From the NCBI RefSeq assembly GCF_016464425.1, contig NZ_JADDKQ010000016.1:62001-126000 (forward strand): a stretch of 64,000 bases of DNA, read 5' to 3'. Below are positions 26,886-33,919 of this stretch, piece by piece. Position numbers and translations under genes: made by a program. Numbering within the stretch: the first letter of the stretch is position 1; each line of letters begins with the position of its first letter. The stretch comes from Actinotalea solisilvae. Lineage in GTDB: Bacteria; Actinomycetota; Actinomycetes; Actinomycetales; Cellulomonadaceae. The notes under the pieces are model-generated. The model had not been told where the DNA came from. It was given only the letters and a program-made list of their open reading frames with translations, and searched no databases.

Positions 26886-28546
26886 GACGTCACCGTCACG
26901 ACGTGGCCGGGGCCGACGTGGACGTGCTTCCAGCCGGCCTCCCGGCCGAGCGAGATGTCGACGATGCCCTTGACGTAGACGACGTCGAGGAAGGCCGCGA
27001 ACACCAGCTCCGGGAGGAGCGCCGCGGCGAGCAGCCGCGCCCGCCAGCCTCCGCGCCACACCGTGACGACGCGCTCGACCATGAAGAGCCCGCCGAGCCC
27101 CATCCAGAACGGGAACCACACCCACGTGTCGACCGAGAGCACGGTGAGCAGGATGAGCCCGAGGTACGACATGAGCGCGATGACGCCGTAGCCGATGCCC
27201 AGCTGCTGCGCCCAGTACGGGAACGTCTTCGGCGTCACGCCGTAGGCGCCGAGGTTCTCGAGCGCGCCGCGCTGCCACCGCAGGCGCTGCGCCCACAGCG
27301 CGCGCCACGAGGGCATCACCTCGGTCACGACGGTGCACTGCTCGGGCGAGATCATGAGGCCCCCGAGCGACTTGAGCGCGATCGTCAGCTCGTTGTCCTC
27401 GGTGAGCGCGGCCGTGTCGTAGACGTCGCCGTGGGTCCCCGGGATCGCGTGCCCCCGGCTCCCGGCGACCGTGCGCAGCGCGACCGGACGGAACAGGGAG
27501 GCGGTGCCCGTGAGCACGAACACGCGGCCGCGGCGCCGCCGCATCTCGCGCGCGTAGCGGAGGTACTCGTTGCGCTGGAACTGACCCAGCACGCCCGATC
27601 CCTCCTCCCCGTAGAAGAGCCCGCCGATGGCCATGAGCGCGCGGTCCGCGGACAGGCGCGCGACGGCGGCCTCGAGGAAGCCGTCGTCGAGGCGGGTGTC
27701 CGCGTCCATGACCATGACGACGTCGTTGTCGCCCTGTCCCGGCAGCAGCCAGCGCAGGGCCTGGTTGAGCGCGCCCGCCTTCTTGCGCGTGTTGTCCACG
27801 GACTCGAAGACCTCGACGCCCGCCGCGCGCGCGACGTCGACGGTCCCGTCGGTGCAGTTGTCGGCGACGACGACGACGCGCTCGGGCCGGTGCGACTGGC
27901 CCAGGAGCGAGGCGAGCGTCCCGGGCAGGGACTGCTCCTCGTCGTGCGCCGGGATGAGCACGGTGACGGTCACCGGGCCGGCGAAGACGCCGCGGGTGCG
28001 CGCCATGACGACCTTGGGCGCCAGCGGGTGGGTGCGCACGTCCGCGGAGCGCCGGGAGCTATTGGTGATCCGGCGCTCGAGGAGCGCGGTGCCCGCCGCC
28101 GCGAGCAGCGCAAACGCGACGGCGGTCGCCGCGACGTGCGTCGGCGGCGCCTCGGTCGCGTAGAGCACGGACCACAGCCCGAGCACGAGGCCCTCCGTGG
28201 GCTGCTCGCCGACGCCGTCCGAGGACGCCGCGGCCGCCCACCACAGCAGGCCGGCGGCGGTGCCCGCGAGCCCGAGGATGAGGACGCCGATGAGGCGCCG
28301 GAACCAGTCGGCCGGGAGGGTGTGGCCGGCCGGGACGTCGTCGGTCGGCGGACCGCCGAGCACCTCGACGCCCGGCGCGGGGCGCTGCGTCGGCAGGTCG
28401 TCGACGGCGCGCGGGCCCGGGTGCGTCAGGGTGGCGGCGGGGGCAGGCGCGGCGCCGTCCGCGGGCACGGCGAGGGGACGCGCCGCGTGGGCCGCGTCGC
28501 TCGCGGCGTCGTCGGACGCGCTGCGCTCCCCGGTCTCCTGGCTCAC
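26882..28546 (-). CDS. processive GT2-family glycosyltransferase (polysaccharide synthase-like)
   Basis: Predicted 554-aa membrane enzyme. After a disordered N-terminus come two helices, the GT-A domain with VLIPAHDEEQSL, VVVADNCTDGT, VMVMDADTRLD (metal-binding DAD), LTEDNELTIALKSLG (catalytic base) and QRLRWQRG (the Q-x2-RW of processive synthases), then about four more helices. The full set matches cellulose/hyaluronan-type synthases; the sugar and product are unknown. No PilZ domain or c-di-GMP motif is visible. Start: the GTG at 28546 has GAGGGA nearby; an upstream GTG at 28633 is possible. Confidence 0.88.
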   Translation of the reverse strand: MSQETGERSASDDAASDAAHAARPLAVPADGAAPAPAATLTHPGPRAVDDLPTQRPAPGVEVLGGPPTDDVPAGHTLPADWFRRLIGVLILGLAGTAAGLLWWAAAASSDGVGEQPTEGLVLGLWSVLYATEAPPTHVAATAVAFALLAAAGTALLERRITNSSRRSADVRTHPLAPKVVMARTRGVFAGPVTVTVLIPAHDEEQSLPGTLASLLGQSHRPERVVVVADNCTDGTVDVARAAGVEVFESVDNTRKKAGALNQALRWLLPGQGDNDVVMVMDADTRLDDGFLEAAVARLSADRALMAIGGLFYGEEGSGVLGQFQRNEYLRYAREMRRRRGRVFVLTGTASLFRPVALRTVAGSRGHAIPGTHGDVYDTAALTEDNELTIALKSLGGLMISPEQCTVVTEVMPSWRALWAQRLRWQRGALENLGAYGVTPKTFPYWAQQLGIGYGVIALMSYLGLILLTVLSVDTWVWFPFWMGLGGLFMVERVVTVWRGGWRARLLAAALLPELVFAAFLDVVYVKGIVDISLGREAGWKHVHVGPGHVVTVTS

Positions 28547-28629
28547 CCGCCCCCGTCCCTCGTCGCTCCACCGCACGGGCGTGGCCCGTGAGAGGAAGAT
28601 CGTCGGGATCCGCCCCGCACTGAGCGCCG

Positions 28630-28650
28630 TCACCCGGATGCCGCGGGTGA
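28630..28650. promoter_or_regulatory. inverted repeat TCACCCG-N7-CGGGTGA
   Basis: It lies upstream of the GT2 gene. The same arms recur at 28730-28745, 100 bp away in the same divergent region. Confidence 0.4.
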
Positions 28651-28729
28651 AACGGGTCAGGCCGCCCGTTACCGGGCGCGCTCGGCCGCCGCCGCCGCGC
28701 GCGACCGCCGGAGGGACGACGGCCCGCGC

Positions 28730-28745
28730 TCACCCGAACGGGTGA
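28730..28745. promoter_or_regulatory. palindrome TCACCCG-AA-CGGGTGA
   Basis: A tighter copy of the inverted repeat at 28630-28650, placed about 40 bp upstream of a possible -10 (TACGGT, 28785-28790) of the FG-GAP gene. The pair suggests one regulator controlling both divergent genes. Confidence 0.45.
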
Positions 28746-28838
28746 CGCCCGACGGCGTGCCACCGCGGCGTCGGTGCCCGCCGCTACGGTCTCGGGGACC
28801 GGGAGGGTGGCTCCCGGCGCTCCAGGAACAGGTGTGCG

Positions 28839-30017
28839 ATGCGTCGTCGTCCCGGGCTCGTCCTCCTCGCCGCGATCGCGGCGCTCGCGCTCGGCGCGTC
28901 CCCCGCCACGGCGGCAGCCGACGACGGCGAGCCGGCGCTCGGCATCGCGCACCTGCTCCCGAACGGGATGAACCTCTGGGAGGTCCCCCTCGCCGTCGAG
29001 GACCCCGGCCTCGGGACGCCTCAGCTCGTCACGTCCCTGACGACGGGCGGCTTCTCGTACGCGTACTCGCGCACCGAGACGGGCGACTTCGGCGACGTCA
29101 CGGGCACCGACGACGGCAGCCCGGACTGGCTCGTCTCGCACCGCCAGCCCAACGGCGGCGTGCTCCTCTGGGTCGTCGGCGGCGGGCCGGACACCACCCC
29201 GCGCCTGTGGGCCGACCTGCGCGGCGGCGGCTGGAGCTGGGACGCGTCACGCCAGCTCGTGGGCGACGTCAACGGCGACGGGCTGGACGACGTCGTGAGC
29301 GTCCACCGCAACCCGCTGTCCGCCCGGGACGTCCGGGCGAACGTCTGGGTGCACCTCAACACGGGCACCGGCTTCGCGGCGCCGGCCCTCTGGGCCCAGC
29401 TCTCGACCGTGAGCATGGTCCGCCTGTCGCTCGAGCCGTTCTCCCAGGTGCGCTACATGCTCGGCGACGTCGACGGCGACGGGCGCGACGACCTCGTGAC
29501 GACGGACGGGGACACGGCCGTCGGCTGGCCGTTCGCGCTGCGCCACTTCGTGCACCACAACACGGGCGCCGGCTTCGCCGTGAACGACTCGTTCGCGGGC
29601 GGCCTCGCGCGCGAGGGCTGGTCGTTCGCCGCGAGCCGCGAGCTCATGGCCGACGTCACGGGCGACGGCATGGAGGACCTGGTCACCGTGCACGCCCAGG
29701 GCGGGGGCGGGATCCTCCTGTGGGTCCGTCCGGGCAGCGGCAGCTTCGTCGCCGACACCCCCGTCCTCATGGCGGACCTGCGCACCGGCGGCTGGAGCTA
29801 CGCGTCCTCGCGGCAGGTCGCCGCCGACGTCGACGGCGACGGCCGCGACGACGTCGTCAGCGCCCACGACCAGCCGGGCGGCGGCATGCTGCTCTGGGCC
29901 CACCGCAGCCACGAGAACCGGGTCTTCGAGGAGCCGGTCGTGCTCGGCGACCTGCGCGGCGGCGGCTGGGACTACTGGTCGAGCCGCGCGAGCGTGGGGC
30001 ACCGCACGGCGGTCTGA
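28839..30017 (+). CDS. secreted FG-GAP/VCBS repeat protein
   Basis: Predicted 392-aa exported protein. Signal peptide MRRRPGLVLLAAIAALALGA ends near SPATAAA. The mature part is a seven-bladed-propeller-like array of about six units, each with a Trp-rich strand (GGWSWDASRQ, EGWSFAASRE, GGWSYASSRQ) and a calcium loop (DVNGDGLDD, DVDGDGRDD, DVTGDGMED). There is no cell-wall anchor, so it is free outside the cell. Such proteins bind glycans or other proteins. It is divergent from the polysaccharide synthase, which hints at an extracellular carbohydrate role, an inference only. Confidence 0.86.
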   Translation: MRRRPGLVLLAAIAALALGASPATAAADDGEPALGIAHLLPNGMNLWEVPLAVEDPGLGTPQLVTSLTTGGFSYAYSRTETGDFGDVTGTDDGSPDWLVSHRQPNGGVLLWVVGGGPDTTPRLWADLRGGGWSWDASRQLVGDVNGDGLDDVVSVHRNPLSARDVRANVWVHLNTGTGFAAPALWAQLSTVSMVRLSLEPFSQVRYMLGDVDGDGRDDLVTTDGDTAVGWPFALRHFVHHNTGAGFAVNDSFAGGLAREGWSFAASRELMADVTGDGMEDLVTVHAQGGGGILLWVRPGSGSFVADTPVLMADLRTGGWSYASSRQVAADVDGDGRDDVVSAHDQPGGGMLLWAHRSHENRVFEEPVVLGDLRGGGWDYWSSRASVGHRTAV

Positions 30018-30106
30018 CGTCGCGGGCGGGACCTCGGACCTCCGCGCGGGCTCGCGGCGCGGGGTTCGATGGTCGCGCACGGGCCGACCGACGAAGGGGC
30101 GCGCCG

Positions 30107-31267
30107 ATGCGACCAGCACGTCGCGGGGCCGCCTCCGCCCCGTTCGCCGCGGCGGGTGCCCGGCCGCGCCCCGGGCCGGTCGTGCCGGTCACGCTGCGCC
30201 TCGACCCGCTCGCCGCGATGCTCAACGCCGAGCTCGCCGACCACCCGGTGTACGACGGCCTCGAGCTCCAGTGGTTCGACGACGACCAGCACGGCACCGG
30301 CATGCTCGCCTTCCTCTCGCGCCGCGCCGACGCGACCGTCGACTACTACGTGCAGCCCGGCCTGCGCCTGGACCGGCGGGGCTACGAGATCGGGGGCGGG
30401 CAGCGCTCCTGGACGGTGACCGAGTTCGCCGTCGCCCGCCTCGTCGTCACCGACGACGGCGTCGACGCGGAGGTGCGGTTCACCGACGTCGACGGGCGGG
30501 TGGTCGAGGTCCGGGTCGACGACCGCGACGGGCGGCCCCGACGCCGCGCGCGCCTCCTCGCCCCGGTGAGCGCGGGCGTCCTGCGACCGACCTCCCTGCT
30601 GCTCGTGTGGATGCCGGCCTTCGACCTGGTCCGCGTGACGTCGACGCCGCCCCACGTGCGGATCGACGGGCGCGCGGCTTCGACCGGCAGCCTGCCGGGC
30701 ACGCGGCTGCACCGCCGCCACCTCGTCAAGTACGCGGCGGACCTCGTCGCGGTCGAGCTCAACCGCGACGAGGACGACGGCTGTGACGCGGCCGACCCGC
30801 CCGCAGGTCGCCCCGGCACGGTGTGCGGGACGACGGCCGGACCCGACGGCGGCGTCGCGGCGATCACCGCGGCCCGCGGACGGCACCTGGCGGAGGTCCG
30901 CTTCAGCCCGGCCATGCCCGACGCCGCCGGTCTCCCCGACGGCGCTCGCGCGTCCGGGCGATGGACGCTCACCGTGGACGGCGCGGAGCTCACGTCCGGC
31001 GACTGGTCGCTGGCGCGTGCGTGCGAGCGGGTCGAGGCGGGCCTCGACGGCCTCGCGCCGTGGCGGCCCCGCGGGCTCCCGTGGCTCATGCGGCTGGTGA
31101 CGACGGTCGTCCCCGTCTTCCGCGCGTGGCCGACGACCTACGCCTGGCGCGGTGAGGTGGCGCTGTCCGACCGGCCGAGGGTGACCGGCGCGTGGCGCCG
31201 CACCGGCGGCCACGACGGTCAGGGGTACCGGCGCGCCACCGGCTCGTCGACACGCTCCACGCGCTGA
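30107..31267 (+). CDS. hypothetical protein, 386 aa
   Basis: I do not recognise this protein. It is soluble, mostly beta-rich in the first half (PVTLRLDPLAAMLNAELADHPVYDG, DATVDYYVQPGLRLDRRGY), with repeated short strands and many Asp/Arg. The second half contains WTLTVDGAELTSGDWSLARACERVEAGL. An amphipathic or membrane-associated stretch WLMRLVTTVVPVFRAWP lies near residue 330. GAAGGGG 7 nt before the ATG at 30107 supports the start. No signal peptide is evident. It stands alone behind the FG-GAP gene with an 89-bp gap. Confidence 0.75.
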   Translation: MRPARRGAASAPFAAAGARPRPGPVVPVTLRLDPLAAMLNAELADHPVYDGLELQWFDDDQHGTGMLAFLSRRADATVDYYVQPGLRLDRRGYEIGGGQRSWTVTEFAVARLVVTDDGVDAEVRFTDVDGRVVEVRVDDRDGRPRRRARLLAPVSAGVLRPTSLLLVWMPAFDLVRVTSTPPHVRIDGRAASTGSLPGTRLHRRHLVKYAADLVAVELNRDEDDGCDAADPPAGRPGTVCGTTAGPDGGVAAITAARGRHLAEVRFSPAMPDAAGLPDGARASGRWTLTVDGAELTSGDWSLARACERVEAGLDGLAPWRPRGLPWLMRLVTTVVPVFRAWPTTYAWRGEVALSDRPRVTGAWRRTGGHDGQGYRRATGSSTRSTR

Positions 31268-31285
31268 GCGGGGCGCGGAGGCCGC

Positions 31286-31591
31286 TCAGCCGACGCCGTC
31301 GATGAGGCGGCGCAGGGCGGCGACGTGGTCACGCAGGGCGCGCCGGCCCTCGTCGGTCAGCGCGACCCACGTGGTCCGCCGCCCGGCGTGCACACCCTTG
31401 CGGACGCGCACGTAGCCGACGTCGGCCAGGGCCGAGAGGTGCTTGGACAGCGCCGAGTCGCTCACGTCGAGCACGCCCCGCACGGTCGCGAACTCGGCCT
31501 CCGAGACCGCGGCGAGCGTCGTCACGAGCTGCAGACGCGTCGGCGCGTGGATGTGCGGGTCGAGGTGGCGCTTCTCCTCCGGGCCGGCCAT
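31286..31591 (-). CDS. winged-helix transcriptional regulator (ArsR/MarR-like, short)
   Basis: Predicted 101-aa regulator. The helix-turn-helix LQLVTTLAAVSEAEFATVRGVLDVSDSALSKHLSALADVGYV covers residues about 20-60 (turn and recognition helix in the part DVSDSALSKHLSAL), followed by the wing RRTTWVALTDEGRRALRDHV. This matches the short one-domain regulators that partner a small membrane protein. Its ATG overlaps the stop of the upstream membrane gene by 1 nt (TGATG). It probably controls its own operon through the GGAAAGT half-sites found at that operon's promoter. Confidence 0.85.
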   Translation of the reverse strand: MAGPEEKRHLDPHIHAPTRLQLVTTLAAVSEAEFATVRGVLDVSDSALSKHLSALADVGYVRVRKGVHAGRRTTWVALTDEGRRALRDHVAALRRLIDGVG

Positions 31592-32211
31592 CAGCCGAGC
31601 GCCACCAGCGCCGCGACACCGAGGCACGCGACCACGGCGAGTCCCGCGAGCACGCGCGGCGACGCACCGCGCGCATGGGCCGCCGGGTCGTGTCGGTAGG
31701 TGCTCCACCAGTGGCGGGCGCCGAGCGCGCAGCCGACGCCCGCAAGCACGGCCGCGACGGCGACGAGCCACCACAGCGAGCCGAAGGCCGCCCACGTGGC
31801 GGCCACGAAGGCGCCGAGGTAGGCGAGTGAGGTCGACGCCCCCGAGGCGAGGAGGACCTGGCTGACGAGGCCGTCGACCCAGACGCCGTTCTCGCGCCGG
31901 AAGCGGTGCAGCACGAGGGCCGCGACGCCGAGGAAGACGGCGAGCCCGGCCAGCACGACGGCGAGGCCGGTCGTGGTCTGGGCGGCGATCCCCCAGGCCG
32001 CGGTCGCGACCTGGACCGCGATCGCGGCCCCGAGCATCGGGAGGGTGCCCGCGGGCAGGCGCAGGCCCGTCGCGAGGCGACGACCCGCCTCGTCGGCGAG
32101 TGCGAGCGCACGACGGACGTCGTCGGGGCTCTGGCGCCGCCCGGACCCGGGTGGCTCGGGTCGCTCGGGTCGCTCGGGTCCGGACGCGGCGTCGGTCTCG
32201 TTACTTTCCAT
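31591..32211 (-). CDS. membrane protein co-transcribed with a regulator
   Basis: Predicted 206-aa membrane protein with a Pro/Glu-rich N-terminus (about 1-50) and four to five helices, e.g. TLPMLGAAIAVQVATAAWGIAA, LAVVLAGLAVFLGVAALVL, STSLAYLGAFVAATWAAFG and LVAVAAVLAGVGCALGA. I know no function. Pairs of a four-helix membrane protein with a small winged-helix regulator are common in actinobacteria. Its ATG at 32211 is at leaderless distance from the -10 box. Confidence 0.75.
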   Translation of the reverse strand: MESNETDAASGPERPERPEPPGSGRRQSPDDVRRALALADEAGRRLATGLRLPAGTLPMLGAAIAVQVATAAWGIAAQTTTGLAVVLAGLAVFLGVAALVLHRFRRENGVWVDGLVSQVLLASGASTSLAYLGAFVAATWAAFGSLWWLVAVAAVLAGVGCALGARHWWSTYRHDPAAHARGASPRVLAGLAVVACLGVAALVALG

Positions 32212-32238
32212 AGAGGAAAGTCTATGGTCTTACTTTCC
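32203..32238. promoter_or_regulatory. triple half-site operator GGAAAGT over a leaderless promoter
   Basis: ACTTTCC (32203-32209), GGAAAGT (32215-32221) and ACTTTCC (32232-32238) alternate in direction across the start of the membrane gene. The minus-strand promoter is -35 TTGCCA, -10 TAGACT (32224-32219) and a start 7 nt later at the ATG. CCATAGA/TCTATGG (32208-32227) forms a further dyad. Confidence 0.65.
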
Positions 32239-32268
32239 GATCTGGCAAGTATGTCGGGCGCAGCCGGG

Positions 32269-33069
32269 TCAGGCCGGGACGGGCAGCGCCTCCAGCCACG
32301 CACGCCACGCGGGCTCCTCGCGCCGGACGACGTCGTCCGCGTCCGGGGAGAACAGGTAGGCACGAACAGCCGCCAGTGCGGTGCCGCCCTCCTCCGGGAA
32401 CGTGAAGGCCGTGAGCATGCCCGGCACCGGCGCGGTCAGCCGCACGAGCGCCTGCCGCTGCCCGATCTTCTCGACGACGCCGCGCGCGCCGTTGACGTCG
32501 ACCCCCGTGCCCACGTCGCCCACACCGAGCGCACCGCGCAGGGCGGACCAGAGCGCGTCGGCGTCGCCGGGGTGCGAGGTGGAGACCTCGAGCTGGCGCG
32601 CCTCCTGGCCCGGGAAGTGCGCGAGGTAGAGGCGCAGATTGTCGAAGTACGGCATCCAGCCGGGGCCCATGTCGTCCCAGAACTCCTGCTCCCAGTCGGC
32701 ACCCCGGCCGAACCCGCTGCTCGTCACGCGCACGACGCACGTGCCGCCGGACGTGGCCTCGACGAGGAACTCGGACGTCAGCGGGCTGACGGCGTCCGGG
32801 TCCTTGCCCATGAGGCCGGCCCAGTCCTCCTCGTAGACGAGGTGGCGCGGCGGGTCCCACCGGACGACGTGACCGTCCGAGCCCATCTCGGAGCCCATCT
32901 CGAAGCGGAGGGTCCCGCCCTCGCGCTCCTCCAGCCGCGTGGGCAGGAACCACGCGGACATGCCGCGCGCGGTGGCGATGGCCTGCCACACCTGCTCGGG
33001 CGTGCCGGGGACCTCGACGCTGAACTCCAGGCGGTACGGGACGTCAGGCGTGCTGGTGCTCGTGCTCAT
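32269..33069 (-). CDS. SRPBCC/AHSA1-like domain protein
   Basis: Predicted 266-aa protein. The N-terminal 150 residues have the START-like fold signature of AHSA1-type proteins: YRLEFSVEVPGTPEQVWQAIATARGMSAWFLP, then GSEMGSDGHVVRWDPPRHLVYEED. The C-terminal 100 residues look like a second, diverged unit. Such proteins bind hydrophobic ligands. It is coupled by a 4-nt ATGA overlap to an upstream ArsR-like regulator, a very common partnership. Ligand unknown. Confidence 0.88.
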   Translation of the reverse strand: MSTSTSTPDVPYRLEFSVEVPGTPEQVWQAIATARGMSAWFLPTRLEEREGGTLRFEMGSEMGSDGHVVRWDPPRHLVYEEDWAGLMGKDPDAVSPLTSEFLVEATSGGTCVVRVTSSGFGRGADWEQEFWDDMGPGWMPYFDNLRLYLAHFPGQEARQLEVSTSHPGDADALWSALRGALGVGDVGTGVDVNGARGVVEKIGQRQALVRLTAPVPGMLTAFTFPEEGGTALAAVRAYLFSPDADDVVRREEPAWRAWLEALPVPA

Positions 33070-33644
33070 GGGTGCTCCTCGGGCAGCGGGTGGGCGGCGA
33101 CGACGAGCCGGTGCGGGCGCCCGTCGTCGTGGTGGTAGCGGGCCGTGAGGTCCAGGACCGCGGCGGTCAGGTCGTCGGCGAAGGCCGCGCGGTCGGCGGC
33201 CGAGCGGAAGCCGATCGTGGTGTCGATGGTCAGGGTCGGCAGGCGCCCGCCGGACGCGCCGGCCCGGCGTGCGAGCGCCGCGACCTCCCGGACCAGGCGT
33301 CCGGCGAGCGCGACGAGGTACCCGGCCGAGAGGTGGTCGTCCGAGGCGTCCGGGTCGGCGGCGGACGCGCTCACCGCCGCGGGCGACACGACGTACGACG
33401 CCGCCGACGCGCGCAGCACGCGCTCGGTGATCCCGCCGTGCCGGCGCTCCTCCGCGAGCTCGACGAGGCCGTGCGCCTCGAGCGTCTTGAGGTGGTAGTT
33501 GACCTTCTGGCGCGCGATGCCGACCCGCGCGGCGAGGCCGGCGGCCGAGGCGGGCTCGGCGAGCTCGCGGAGCAGCCGGGCCCGGACAGGGTCCAGCGCG
33601 ACGGCGGCCGCGTCCGCGTCCTCGATGACCTCGACGTCCTGCAT
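33066..33644 (-). CDS. ArsR-like helix-turn-helix regulator
   Basis: Predicted 192-aa regulator. The winged helix covers about residues 18-80: DPVRARLLRELAEPASAAGLAARVGI, then RQKVNYHLKTLEAHGLVEL, where VNYHLKTLE is the recognition helix. The C-terminal 100 residues, with LTIDTTIGFRSAADRAAFADDL, probably sense a ligand or form the dimer. It is the first gene of an operon with the SRPBCC protein. A palindrome covering a consensus -35 (TTGACA) lies directly upstream, so it most likely represses itself. No cysteine metal site is seen. Confidence 0.88.
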   Translation of the reverse strand: MQDVEVIEDADAAAVALDPVRARLLRELAEPASAAGLAARVGIARQKVNYHLKTLEAHGLVELAEERRHGGITERVLRASAASYVVSPAAVSASAADPDASDDHLSAGYLVALAGRLVREVAALARRAGASGGRLPTLTIDTTIGFRSAADRAAFADDLTAAVLDLTARYHHDDGRPHRLVVAAHPLPEEHP

Positions 33645-33658
33645 GCCGCCAGCCTGGG

Positions 33659-33680
33659 CTTGACAACATTGTTTGTCAAG
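33659..33680. promoter_or_regulatory. operator palindrome over the ArsR-like promoter
   Basis: CTTGACAA and TTGTCAAG are perfect 8-bp arms around CATTGT. On the minus strand the palindrome contains the consensus -35 TTGACA; the -10 candidate CAGGCT (33656-33651) would give a start at the ATG. Confidence 0.65.
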
Positions 33681-33789
33681 AGCCTGAGAGATCGGATCTG
33701 CGGCCGCCGATCACCGCGGATGCTGCCATCAGCACGGCGTCTGGCCACCGGCCGGACCCACTCCCGACGCTGCCACCGCTGCCGCCGAA

Positions 33790-33806
33790 CGGGCGACTTT
33801 CGCCCG
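33790..33806. promoter_or_regulatory. short dyad upstream of the DUF726 gene
   Basis: CGGGCGA-CTT-TCGCCCG lies 18 bp above a TATCGT -10-like hexamer (33825-33830). It could be an operator or a terminator-like hairpin. Confidence 0.35.
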
Positions 33807-33919
33807 GCCCGTAGTCTCCCCGCCTATCGTGACCGCGACACCGTGACCTGGCGTCAGTCCTTGTGCGACGAGGCTCGCTTTCCCCCAGCGCCCGTCGCCC
33901 GATCGAGATCGAGACCCCG

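Noticed and set aside
33863-33919. Longer GTG start for the DUF726-like protein
   Set aside because: The added 19 residues have no pattern, and no ribosome binding site precedes the GTG. The ATG at 33920 is preferred but not proven.
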